Source of the DNA: Psychrobacillus sp042944905
GTDB taxonomy: Bacteria; Bacillota; Bacilli; Bacillales_A; Planococcaceae
Assembly (NCBI RefSeq): GCF_042944905.1
Contig: NZ_CP168496.1
Span: forward strand, 3,100,001-3,164,000
DNA: 64,000 nt
Direction: 5' to 3'
Under the pieces are notes generated by a model. That model did no database searches. It was given only the letters and a program-made list of their open reading frames with translations, and was not told the DNA's origin. The position numbers and the translations under genes were made by a program. The stretch's first letter is position 1. Each line of letters opens with the position of its first letter. Shown here one piece after another: positions 35,586 through 44,055 of this stretch.

Positions 35586-37814
35586 TTATCCTTTTTCTAT
35601 CGGTGCAAATTTTGCAAGCAATCGTTTAACACCTGTTGGACTTGGAAACGCAATATCGAGCTCCGTATTTTCACCTTCACCTCGAACGCTTACTACCATA
35701 CCCACGCCCCATTTTTTATGCACCGCTTTATCTCCCACTTGCCAGCCTATTTTCTCTCCACCTGACTCATTATAAGCAGGACGAGTAACTACTGCCTTTC
35801 TTGCTTGTGGAATTGCTTTCGCAGAAGATGCCGCGCCTTTCTTATTCTCATTCATTCCGCCTACCACTTCGATAATTTCCTCGGAAATTTCCCTGATAAA
35901 ACGAGAAGGACTATTGAAACTACCTCGTCCAAAAATAGTACGAGACTGAGCACATGTGATAAACAATCTTTCCTCTGCTCGAGTGATTCCTACATAGGCA
36001 AGTCGACGTTCTTCTTCCATCTCATCGTCATCCCCAATGGAGCGGGAATGAGGAAAAATATTTTCTTCCATTCCTATGATGAAAACAACTGGGAATTCAA
36101 GTCCTTTTGCAGCATGCATCGTCATTAAGATAACATTCCCTTGAGACGTATCTTCCTCTTCATCTAGTTTATCAATATCGGAAATAAGCGCTAAATCCGT
36201 TAAAAAGGCAACAAGGGATTTATCATCACTTTTTTCTTCAAATGCTTTCGTTACGGATAAAAACTCTTCAATATTTTCTAGTCTACTTTCAGCTTCGATT
36301 GTTTTTTCATTTTTCAGCATTGTACGATAACCCGTTTCATCTAATATTTGCTCCACTATTTCTGTCACAGATAAAAACTCTTGCATTTGCGTAAAGTTTT
36401 GAATAAGTCCTTGAAATTGAACAACTGAATTAACTGCTCGTGCAGGTAATCCCATGAAATCTACTTCATTCAAAGTATCAAGAATAGAACGATCTTGCTC
36501 TAGTGCATACATCGCGATGCGTTCAAAAGAAGTTGCTCCAATATTACGCTTTGGTTCATTAATAATTCGTGCAAGCGATAAGTCATCATCGTTATTGGCA
36601 ATTAAACGGAGATACGCGAGTAAGTCTTTAATTTCTTTTCGATCATAGAACTTAGTACCTCCGACAATCGTATAGGCCATATTCGATTTGACGAGTACTT
36701 CCTCCATCACACGAGATTGTGCGTTCGTGCGATACAAAATAGCAAAGTCATCCAATGTACGGTTTTCTTGTTCTAGCAACTCTTGAATAGTTTGTACGAC
36801 AAATTGTGACTCTTGTTGCTCATTAAATGCTCGGAACATTCGAATTTTCTCGCCTTCTTGATTGTCCGTTCGCAGTACTTTTGGATATCTACTTGTATTA
36901 TTACCAATGACGTCATTTGCTGCTTGTAGGATTCTTTGTGAAGAGCGGTAATTTTGCTCTAGCATTATCACGGTTGCGTTCGGATAATCTTTTTCAAATG
37001 ATAATATATTTTGAATGTCCGCTCCACGCCATCGATAAATGGATTGATCGGAATCACCCACTACACAAATATTTTTGAATTTTTGGGCAAGCATTTGTAC
37101 TAATTCATATTGTGCTTTATTGGTATCTTGATACTCATCCACATGAATATATTGGAATTTGTTTTGATAAAACTCTAATACTTCCGGAACTCGTTTAAAA
37201 AGGGTTAAAGTTGTCATGATTAAATCGTCAAAATCAAGGGATTGGTTCTTTCTTAAACGCTTCTCATACCCTGTATATACTTCTGCAACTGTTTTTTCAA
37301 ATGGATTCATTTCGTTCATTTGTGCTTTAAATGTAGCTGCATCTATACAAATATTTTTAGCACTACTAATCGCATTTAACATCGATCGTGGATCATATTT
37401 TTTCGAATCAATATTTTGTTCCTTTAAAATACCTTTAATAACCGATAACTGATCTGTCGTATCTAAAATGGAGAAGCTTTTTGAATAACCTATTCGGTCG
37501 ATATCTCTTCTTAAAATACGAACGCACATCGAGTGAAACGTGGATACCCACATACTCTCCCCTGTTCCAGCACCTAAAATGCTATTGATTCGTTCACGCA
37601 TTTCACGTGCGGCTTTATTCGTAAAGGTAATAGCAAGTATTTTGGAAGGGTATACTTCTTTTTCTACTATTAAGTAAGCAATTCGATGCGTTAATACACG
37701 GGTTTTCCCTGAACCTGCTCCAGCCATAATGAGTAGAGGGCCTTCCGTTTTTTTAACTGCTTTTGCTTGTTCCTTATTCATCCCGTTTAATAAGTTTTTT
37801 GCTATGAGCTCCAT
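35586..37814 (-). CDS. pcrA: ATP-dependent DNA helicase PcrA
   Basis: A 742-residue superfamily 1 helicase for repair and removal of recombination or transcription roadblocks. Seen: Walker A GAGSGKTRVLTHR (about residues 32-44), TFTNKAAREMRERI, the DEXX box VDEYQDTNKAQ, QNYRSSQRIL, and motif V/VI TMHAAKGLEFPVVFI and RRLAYVGITRAEERL. The C-terminal tail with the RNA-polymerase-binding Tudor-like segment (WQVGDKAVHKKWGVGMVVSV) is present. Its promoter region contains a LexA-like box, suggesting SOS induction. Confidence 0.97.
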   Translation of the reverse strand: MELIAKNLLNGMNKEQAKAVKKTEGPLLIMAGAGSGKTRVLTHRIAYLIVEKEVYPSKILAITFTNKAAREMRERINSILGAGTGESMWVSTFHSMCVRILRRDIDRIGYSKSFSILDTTDQLSVIKGILKEQNIDSKKYDPRSMLNAISSAKNICIDAATFKAQMNEMNPFEKTVAEVYTGYEKRLRKNQSLDFDDLIMTTLTLFKRVPEVLEFYQNKFQYIHVDEYQDTNKAQYELVQMLAQKFKNICVVGDSDQSIYRWRGADIQNILSFEKDYPNATVIMLEQNYRSSQRILQAANDVIGNNTSRYPKVLRTDNQEGEKIRMFRAFNEQQESQFVVQTIQELLEQENRTLDDFAILYRTNAQSRVMEEVLVKSNMAYTIVGGTKFYDRKEIKDLLAYLRLIANNDDDLSLARIINEPKRNIGATSFERIAMYALEQDRSILDTLNEVDFMGLPARAVNSVVQFQGLIQNFTQMQEFLSVTEIVEQILDETGYRTMLKNEKTIEAESRLENIEEFLSVTKAFEEKSDDKSLVAFLTDLALISDIDKLDEEEDTSQGNVILMTMHAAKGLEFPVVFIIGMEENIFPHSRSIGDDDEMEEERRLAYVGITRAEERLFITCAQSRTIFGRGSFNSPSRFIREISEEIIEVVGGMNENKKGAASSAKAIPQARKAVVTRPAYNESGGEKIGWQVGDKAVHKKWGVGMVVSVRGEGENTELDIAFPSPTGVKRLLAKFAPIEKG

Positions 37815-37830
37815 ATTACACTTCCTTTAA

Positions 37831-37844
37831 AGAACATTTGTTCT
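37831..37844 (-). promoter_or_regulatory. LexA-like box upstream of pcrA
   Basis: AGAACAAATGTTCT on the minus strand matches the core of the Bacillus SOS consensus (GAAC-RNRY-GTTY), lacking only the outer C and G. It lies between the -10 element and the pcrA start codon, where LexA would block transcription. Confidence 0.55.
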
Positions 37845-37848
37845 AATT

Positions 37849-37877
37849 ATTATACCGCTCCATGTCATATTACACAA
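37849..37877 (-). promoter_or_regulatory. Promoter of pcrA
   Basis: Minus strand TTGTGT (37872-37877), 17-base spacer, perfect TATAAT (37849-37854). Predicted start near 37842, inside the LexA-like box. Confidence 0.55.
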
Positions 37878-37880
37878 ATA

Positions 37881-38561
37881 TTACTTAATAGCATGTACTG
37901 TTTTCAGTGCTTCTTCTAAATTTTCATATACTCGATTTCCGACAATAATGGCGTCCGCATGCGCTGCCATTTCTCTTGCCTGTGCTTCATTCTGGATGCC
38001 ACCACCATAAAAAAGTTTCGTGTGTACTAATCTAGATTTTACTTTTTTAACCACTTCGACATCACCATACATCCCGCTGTATTCCATATAGAAAATAGGA
38101 AATTTAAACATATGCTCAACCATTTGTGCGTATGCAATAATATCGTCATTTGTTTTTGGGTGTTTGGCATTCGTAATTTTAGCCGCTTTGCAATCGGGAT
38201 TTAAAATACAATATCCCTCCGGAATAATTTCCTCCCAGTTCATCACTTCTCCAAATTCCTTTGTTGCTTCGTGATGTAAATCCTTTACCCATTTTGTTTC
38301 CACGCTGTTTAAAACACTTGGTATAAAATAATAATCAAAACCAGGCGTAATCGACTCAATCGTCGACACTTCAAGTGCTACGGGAACAGCATAACGTCTA
38401 ATACGCATTAATAAATCAATGACATTATCAAGCGTTACTCCATCGGAGCCACCAATCATGATAGCATCTGTTCCAGATTCGCAAACCTTTTCTAAAGCAT
38501 CATCACTAATTGCTTTAGCTGGATCCAATTTAAATATATGTCGCCATTCTTTATACTCCAT
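37881..38561 (-). CDS. pcrB: Heptaprenylglyceryl phosphate synthase PcrB
   Basis: A 226-residue TIM-barrel prenyltransferase that joins heptaprenyl diphosphate to glycerol-1-phosphate, making an archaeal-type ether lipid of unknown use in Bacillales. Family marks: FKLDPAKAISD, AIMIGGSDGVTLDN, NPDCKAAKIT, YMEYSGMYGD and LFYGGGIQNEAQAREMA, with the phosphate-binding IIVGNRVYE. ATG 38561 follows GTAGGTG; an in-frame GTG at 38570 overlaps that site. It lies upstream of pcrA as in B. subtilis. Confidence 0.93.
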   Translation of the reverse strand: MEYKEWRHIFKLDPAKAISDDALEKVCESGTDAIMIGGSDGVTLDNVIDLLMRIRRYAVPVALEVSTIESITPGFDYYFIPSVLNSVETKWVKDLHHEATKEFGEVMNWEEIIPEGYCILNPDCKAAKITNAKHPKTNDDIIAYAQMVEHMFKFPIFYMEYSGMYGDVEVVKKVKSRLVHTKLFYGGGIQNEAQAREMAAHADAIIVGNRVYENLEEALKTVHAIK

Positions 38562-38604
38562 TTTTTTCACCTACAAATCGTTAGTTAGCATTCCTCATTA
38601 TAAC

Positions 38605-38635
38605 AAAAAAACTGAACAGAGGCTTCTGTTCAGTT
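38605..38635 (-). terminator. yerC terminator
   Basis: AACTGAACAGA with complement, then seven T residues on the minus strand. It ends the yerA-yerB-yerC run. Confidence 0.85.
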
Positions 38636-38675
38636 AAGTCTATCTATTGAAACTGGTAATGGTTACTGTTTCAAA

Positions 38676-38996
38676 TTACCCTCTAGGGTTTTGAAAAGGC
38701 TGTTCATCTGGATATAGACGACCAAGCATTTCATCATACGTGTCATTTCCATAATCGAAACAACGTCTAACACGTGAAATTGTTGCCGTACTCGCACCGG
38801 TTTCTTTTTTGATCGTTTCATATGTTTTTTTCAATCTCAATAAATGAGCAACCTCGAAGCGTTGTGCTAGTGATTGAATTTCGCTTATTGTACATAAGTC
38901 GTCGAAAAATCGATAACATTCTTCCATATTCTTTAATTCTAAAACCGCTTTAAATAATTGGTCTGTTTGATGTCCTTTTATTTTCTCAACTTGCAT
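38676..38996 (-). CDS. yerC: YerC/YecD family TrpR-like protein
   Basis: A 106-residue DNA-binding protein of the TrpR-like YerC/YecD family. A helix-turn-helix is visible in LRLKKTYETIKKETGASTATISRVRRC. It is conserved next to yerB and pcrB in Bacillales; the regulon is uncertain. ATG 38996 has GAGGGG upstream. Confidence 0.87.
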   Translation of the reverse strand: MQVEKIKGHQTDQLFKAVLELKNMEECYRFFDDLCTISEIQSLAQRFEVAHLLRLKKTYETIKKETGASTATISRVRRCFDYGNDTYDEMLGRLYPDEQPFQNPRG

Positions 38997-39029
38997 AAGT
39001 TTTTCATTCCCCTCTGATTTAAACTTCTA

Positions 39030-40079
39030 TTATGGTAAAAAGTTCACCATTTTTTCAATTCCCGGATGTGTTGGAACAATACTGATCCATGACTTTCCTT
39101 TAACAAGTTTTGCCGGAACCCCATTTTCCATTGGAATAAGAAGACCATCAATATTTCCCCACTCGATTTCTTTCATTATCCCAGCTTGGAAAAGGTAAGC
39201 TTTTCCTCCGGCAGTTAATGTAAGTTCTTGTCTACCGGCATTATCAATCGTTTTATGTGGGATTTCCATAAAGATAACGTTGGAAAGTTTGACAAGCTCA
39301 TCCGACTCCTTATCCTTCGTCAAGACTCCTGCTGTTGTTCTTTCATACAGCCCTTCATCTGGTAAATACGTATATTGATTTTCAAAGCTTGTCCCTGATC
39401 CATAACGAATACTTACACTAGATGCGGGATTCCCAATTTTCACATCTTCTACAGAATCATAAAAAGAAAATGGTGGAATTTTATTTATTTCCATTGAAGC
39501 CCCTACTTTTTCCGCACCTACAAAAATATTTTCTTTTGAAATGTAGGAGTTATGCGGAGCCTTACGTTCCTTTGACCTTTTAAATAGGATACCATCATAC
39601 TGCATCCCATTAATATTATCCACAACTCTCGCATCTAACATTTTTTTTGCATCCGGACTATATCCATGTGCAATGTAAAATGCATTTAAACCCTTGGCAA
39701 TCGTAACAAAATAGTCACGTGCACTTCTCACTGGCCCAATCGTTTCTGGAATTTCACTTTGATAGAGTGCAAGAAATCTCGTCACATTTCCTTCTGCCAA
39801 CATTTCATACACTATATCCGCCTGAGCAATCCCTGATTGTGGTCGCGCCAACGGATGGTTATTCATTGTAACAAGGATTGGCCTTTGTTGCATTACAACT
39901 TCTGAGCCAATCCCCGTGAAGGGAGCAAAATAAGGAAGTACTGCCACTTCCTTTACTACTTCCTCTACTTTTTCTGGTTCAACTTGTTCTTTAACTTCTT
40001 CTTGTACTTCTTCTTTTTTTGTACAGGCAACTAATGCTAAAATGCACAGTGCAAATATAAAACCCCTTTTTTTGAACAT
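39030..40079 (-). CDS. yerB: DUF3048 lipoprotein YerB
   Basis: A 349-residue exported lipoprotein. The signal peptide ends in LVAC (Cys19), followed by a Glu/Lys/Val-rich spacer (residues 20-50) and the two DUF3048 domains with PFTGIGSEV, TMNNHPLARPQSGIAQADIVYEM (class mark) and SIPETIGPVRSARDYFV-like blocks. Function is unknown. Ten bases separate it from yerA. Confidence 0.88.
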   Translation of the reverse strand: MFKKRGFIFALCILALVACTKKEEVQEEVKEQVEPEKVEEVVKEVAVLPYFAPFTGIGSEVVMQQRPILVTMNNHPLARPQSGIAQADIVYEMLAEGNVTRFLALYQSEIPETIGPVRSARDYFVTIAKGLNAFYIAHGYSPDAKKMLDARVVDNINGMQYDGILFKRSKERKAPHNSYISKENIFVGAEKVGASMEINKIPPFSFYDSVEDVKIGNPASSVSIRYGSGTSFENQYTYLPDEGLYERTTAGVLTKDKESDELVKLSNVIFMEIPHKTIDNAGRQELTLTAGGKAYLFQAGIMKEIEWGNIDGLLIPMENGVPAKLVKGKSWISIVPTHPGIEKMVNFLP

Positions 40080-40089
40080 AAGATTCCCC

Positions 40090-41820
40090 CTACCTCATGA
40101 GTGCTGGAAATAGTACTTGTTTTTTCATCACATCAAAAATTCCTCTTTGCGTAATTCGAACATAAGGCAAATGCGTCGATTGCAAGAATAATAGAGTATA
40201 AATAGCATCCCCATGCTTAAATCCTCTAGCAGCCAACTCTTTCTTTAATAGCAACTCTTCTTCTATCAAGTCTTCCATCGGCTTGTCGGAGAGTCCTCCA
40301 CCTATTGGAAGATGGATAGAACAAATGACTTGATTGTCCTCTACTAAGACGATTCCACCATTCATCTTCTTCATCTCATCAAAAGCTTTTAACATACTTT
40401 TTTTATTTTTACCAATTAATAATATATCACCAGTATTAGAATAGGAAGATGCAAATCCTTTGACCGATGTTGCAAATCCTTTGATAAGTGTTGTTACTTT
40501 CCACTTACCGTTTCGGTCAATTAACATAAGGAAGCTTTCGTCATGATTCGATGAAAGTTCATTTTCCGTTGTATCGACCGAAATAGAATATGGTTTCGTA
40601 ATTACATCATTTACCATTTCAATTCCAAATGGCATGGAGAATTGAAAATCATCATCCGTTAAATGAAAATCTAAATTTAAGGACTGCATATCTGACCAAT
40701 CGACAGGTGCTAGAGCCTGCACTTTTTCACCGTCACGTTTTAACCATTCCCCTTTAGATAAAACACTTATTGGTACTGGATTAAACTCATCTTCTAAAAA
40801 GTTTAACGTTGCAAATCTCCCAGTAGCAATAACCCCATGTAAGTTAGATAGATTATAGTATTTCGCAACATTGAACGATGCCATTAAATAAGCATCGATT
40901 GGGTTTACTCCAGCATCTAAAGCAACTTGGATACATTTGTCCATTACGCCATCTAGGTGAAACGAAGGGGTAGCTCCGTCCGTTGTCATCATTAAGTGAT
41001 CAAAAATATGAAGATCCTTTTCTAAAATACCTTTTAGTAGAATTGGTAAATCAGGACGAATGGAAGAATGTCGAAGCGTCACTGCATATCCGTGAAGAAT
41101 GCGTCTTTCTACTTCTTCAATTGTCATAGATTCATGATCACCATCTGCTCCAAGTAGACGCATTCGTGCAAGCGTTCGCTCCGATGCACCTGGGAAATGC
41201 CCTTCTATTTTCATTCCATTCATTTTTGCTTGCTGCATCCAATACAGCATCTGATCATCACCAGAAAGTAGTCTTGGCCATCCTGTTAACTCCCCACCCA
41301 TAATAACATCGGGTCTTTCGATCCATTCCCCTATCGATTTAGAGGTAAATAACTCCTCTTCATTTTCTAACTCTGTTTGTGAATCAAAGCGTGCCCACCA
41401 ATAAAAGGAAAAAGGTAGTTTATTTAATTGGTCCATTATTGAAAACGCTTTCTTATTTTCAAGTGCTAAAAAAAATACTAGATTGTCTGCAATGAAGGTA
41501 GTCGTTCCACGTTGTGCAGCATAATCAGCAAAAGATTGTGGGTGATAAAGTTGAAATGGATGTACATGAGGTTCCATATAACCAGGAACTATCTTTTGTC
41601 CGCTTGCATCATACACTTCCGTTTTTTCAGAAACAAGTGGCATTTCTATTCCCGTGTATACAATACGATCCGCTACAATCCAAACATTACCGGTAATCCA
41701 CTTTTTTAAATGACTATGTAAGTATGTTGCATTTTTTATAAGAATATCTGGTGCCTTTGTTCCACTTACTACTTCTAGTTGATGCCTAATTTCTTCTATT
41801 TTCCAAATTGGATATTGCAT
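40090..41820 (-). CDS. yerA: YerA, adenine deaminase-like amidohydrolase
   Basis: A 576-residue cytosolic metal-dependent hydrolase of the adenine deaminase family (YerA branch). The metal site PGYMEPHVHPFQLYHP is present near residue 90, then KIEGHFPG with a third His, and MMTTDGATP. YerA differs from true adenine deaminase AdeC and its substrate is not established. ATG 41820 is ten bases after GGAG; an ATG at 41829 is too close. First gene of yerA-yerB-yerC. Confidence 0.83.
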   Translation of the reverse strand: MQYPIWKIEEIRHQLEVVSGTKAPDILIKNATYLHSHLKKWITGNVWIVADRIVYTGIEMPLVSEKTEVYDASGQKIVPGYMEPHVHPFQLYHPQSFADYAAQRGTTTFIADNLVFFLALENKKAFSIMDQLNKLPFSFYWWARFDSQTELENEEELFTSKSIGEWIERPDVIMGGELTGWPRLLSGDDQMLYWMQQAKMNGMKIEGHFPGASERTLARMRLLGADGDHESMTIEEVERRILHGYAVTLRHSSIRPDLPILLKGILEKDLHIFDHLMMTTDGATPSFHLDGVMDKCIQVALDAGVNPIDAYLMASFNVAKYYNLSNLHGVIATGRFATLNFLEDEFNPVPISVLSKGEWLKRDGEKVQALAPVDWSDMQSLNLDFHLTDDDFQFSMPFGIEMVNDVITKPYSISVDTTENELSSNHDESFLMLIDRNGKWKVTTLIKGFATSVKGFASSYSNTGDILLIGKNKKSMLKAFDEMKKMNGGIVLVEDNQVICSIHLPIGGGLSDKPMEDLIEEELLLKKELAARGFKHGDAIYTLLFLQSTHLPYVRITQRGIFDVMKKQVLFPALMR

Positions 41821-42053
41821 ACCATCCATTCTCCTTCCTTTTAGGTTGCTCGTAAAAATAAATATAGCATATCACTTTAGTAAAACAAAGTGTTCTTTGT
41901 TAATTTATAGAAATTTCAGTTGTAAATTAATAGATTTACAGTAATTTTTCCATGACTGTTGATTATCATATTTTTTCCATCTAATACGTATTGGTTAATG
42001 TACGATTAGTTTCCCGTCTTATTGTAGAAATAATGCGTTATAGTGACCGCCGG

Positions 42054-42180
42054 GATTTTCGCTGCATGGCGGACGCTTTCCGCAGGGTGTGCGATGAGCC
42101 TTCACAGTCGCTACGCGCCGTTGTGAAGGCTCATTTTGCTCACTTGATCCTGCTGGAGTCGCCGCCCTGCAGCGAAAATC
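42054..42180 (+). repeat. GC-rich palindromic intergenic repeat, copy 1
   Basis: About 127 bases, far more GC-rich than the surroundings. Its ends are inverted repeats (GATTTTCGCTGCA and TGCAGCGAAAATC). Inside, ATGAGCCTTCACA (42094-42106) pairs perfectly with 42122-42134. It contains GCGGACGCTTTCCG and CTGGAGTCGCCGCC, motifs I associate with a repeat scattered through Bacillaceae genomes. Confidence 0.75.
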
Positions 42181-42424
42181 CATCCTATTTGCTAACTATT
42201 CAGCATCACTACTATATTTCGTTCAATATTATGAAGGGTTTTCTAAAATAAAATCCAATAAATGGCTGAACGAGACCATTTCTCTTAATAATAAAGCCTT
42301 AACTTAGAGTGAGATGCCACTTATAAAGTGTGCGCTATCATTATATTGCGCATATGCCTTGTAAGATTGCGTAAAACGTATTCTATGTTGTGGATAACGA
42401 GTAAAATATTGCACATTATTGATT

Positions 42425-42566
42425 GCAGCGGCAGGCGGCGACTCCGAAGGGATCAGGGAGACAGATGAGACAGCACAAACGGCGCGCATGCGACGGTGCT
42501 GGCTCATCGCTTCCCCCTCGGAAAGCGTCCGACTAGAGCGGAAATCTCTGCGGTCACTACGACGCA
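42425..42566 (-). repeat. GC-rich palindromic intergenic repeat, copy 2 (inverted)
   Basis: A diverged copy of the element at 42054-42180 in opposite orientation: read on the minus strand it has TAGTGACCGC, CGGACGCTTTCCG, GATGAGCC and GGAGTCGCCGCC in the same order. Its own inner stem pairs 42464-42476 with 42496-42508, one mismatch. Confidence 0.72.
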
Positions 42567-42711
42567 CTTTTTCTAAAAAGCGAACTCAAACGTAAAATTG
42601 TAAACTATCGTCTTGTTTCATTCAATAGAAGAAGATGGATATTCAACAACTTGTAATTTTTCTTTCGTTTATTTGGATTGGGCAAATGTCATTCTTGTGA
42701 TCTAACATAGG

Positions 42712-42751
42712 AATGAGAAGCTAAACCTAAAGTTAGGTCCTGCTTCTCATT
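42712..42751 (-). terminator. Probable terminator of pur operon
   Basis: AATGAGAAGC and complement, with an inner CCTAA/TTAGG pairing, 29 bases past purD. The T-tail on the minus strand is weak, so termination strength is uncertain. Confidence 0.5.
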
Positions 42752-42779
42752 TTATCATTTATTCTAAAGCGAACTTAGA

Positions 42780-44039
42780 TTATGAAAAAGTTCGCCAGCC
42801 AATATCTGAACGGAAGAATAGACCATCCCATTGTAATTTAGACAATCCGTCATATACTTTTTGCTGGGCCTCTTTTAATGTAGATTCACTTGCAGCTACT
42901 AAAATTATACGACCACCGTTTGCTATAAATCCATCTACTCCAGCTCTAGTTCCCGCGTGAAAGAGGTGAAGACCCGCTTCTTCTAGAGTAGAAAGATCCG
43001 GTAACTCCGCCCCTTTTTGTACATCATTTGGATAACCAGCAGATGCAATGACAACACCTAACATTTCTTCATCGGACCATTCTAACTCAAATGGTTTTTC
43101 ATCCATTAAGGCTGTCATAAACTTGCCGAAATCACTTTTCATACGAGGCAGAACTACTTGTGTTTCCGGATCTCCAAATCGAGCATTAAACTCGATTACT
43201 TTTGGTCCTTCATTCGTAATTATAAGACCAGCATATAAAATACCTGTGAACGGTGTACCTTCTTGCTCCATTGCTTTCACAGTTGGCACTACTACCGTAT
43301 TATAAGCTAATTCCACTACTTCGCTAGCAATCTGGGGAACTGGCGAATAGGCACCCATTCCACCGGTATTTGGCCCTTTATCTCCGTCATATGCACGTTT
43401 ATGATCTTGTGAAATGACCATTGGATAAATTTGTCCATTATGTACAAATGACATATATGAAATTTCTTCTCCAACTAAAAATTCCTCAATGACAACACTT
43501 GATGAAGAATCACCAAATAATTGATTGCCAATCATGTCTTCTACAGCAATGTTCGCTTCTTCCACCGTCATGGCAACTACTACACCTTTTCCTGCAGCAA
43601 GACCGTCCGCTTTCACAACAATTGGAGCACCGATTTTTTCAATATAAGCTTTCGCCTTGTCCACATCTGTAAAAGTTTCATAAGCGGCAGTTGGAATGCC
43701 GTGCTTTATCATCAGCTCTTTAGCAAATGTTTTACTTCCTTCCAATTGTGCTGCTGCTTTAGAAGGTCCGAAGATTCGAAGACCTTGCTTACTGAAGTGA
43801 TCCACGATTCCAGCCACAAGTGGTTGCTCTGGCCCGACAAACGTCACATCAATAGCATTATCTATTGCAAACTGTGCAAGCTCATCAAATGCCATGACAT
43901 CTATTGGGACGATTTGTGCATCATTTGCCATACCAACATTTCCTGGTGCTACAAATACTTTACTTACAGAAGGAGAATTACTGAACTGCTTTGCAATAGC
44001 ATGCTCGCGGCCACCACTACCAATCACGAGAATATTCAT
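42780..44039 (-). CDS. purD: Phosphoribosylamine-glycine ligase PurD
   Basis: A 419-residue ATP-grasp enzyme for the second step of purine synthesis, joining glycine to phosphoribosylamine. Begins MNILVIGSGGREHAIA; ATP-grasp signatures VVKADGLAAGKGVVVA, GPNTGGMGAYSP and EFNARFGDPETQV are present. ATG 44039 has GGGAGG eight bases upstream; the longer upstream frame overlaps purH and is not used. Last gene of the operon. Confidence 0.96.
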   Translation of the reverse strand: MNILVIGSGGREHAIAKQFSNSPSVSKVFVAPGNVGMANDAQIVPIDVMAFDELAQFAIDNAIDVTFVGPEQPLVAGIVDHFSKQGLRIFGPSKAAAQLEGSKTFAKELMIKHGIPTAAYETFTDVDKAKAYIEKIGAPIVVKADGLAAGKGVVVAMTVEEANIAVEDMIGNQLFGDSSSSVVIEEFLVGEEISYMSFVHNGQIYPMVISQDHKRAYDGDKGPNTGGMGAYSPVPQIASEVVELAYNTVVVPTVKAMEQEGTPFTGILYAGLIITNEGPKVIEFNARFGDPETQVVLPRMKSDFGKFMTALMDEKPFELEWSDEEMLGVVIASAGYPNDVQKGAELPDLSTLEEAGLHLFHAGTRAGVDGFIANGGRIILVAASESTLKEAQQKVYDGLSKLQWDGLFFRSDIGWRTFS

Positions 44040-44055
44040 ATGAGATATACCTCCC

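Larger units (their letters stand above)
41821..42779. other. Gene-free interval with two repeat elements
   Basis: About 950 bases between yerA and the end of the purine operon. Apart from the two GC-rich repeats and a hairpin at 42712-42751 nothing was recognised; short open frames here lie within the repeats. Confidence 0.6.

Noticed and set aside
42304..42567. 87-codon frame in the yerA-purD gap
   Set aside because: Mostly made of the second GC-rich repeat; no binding site or family.
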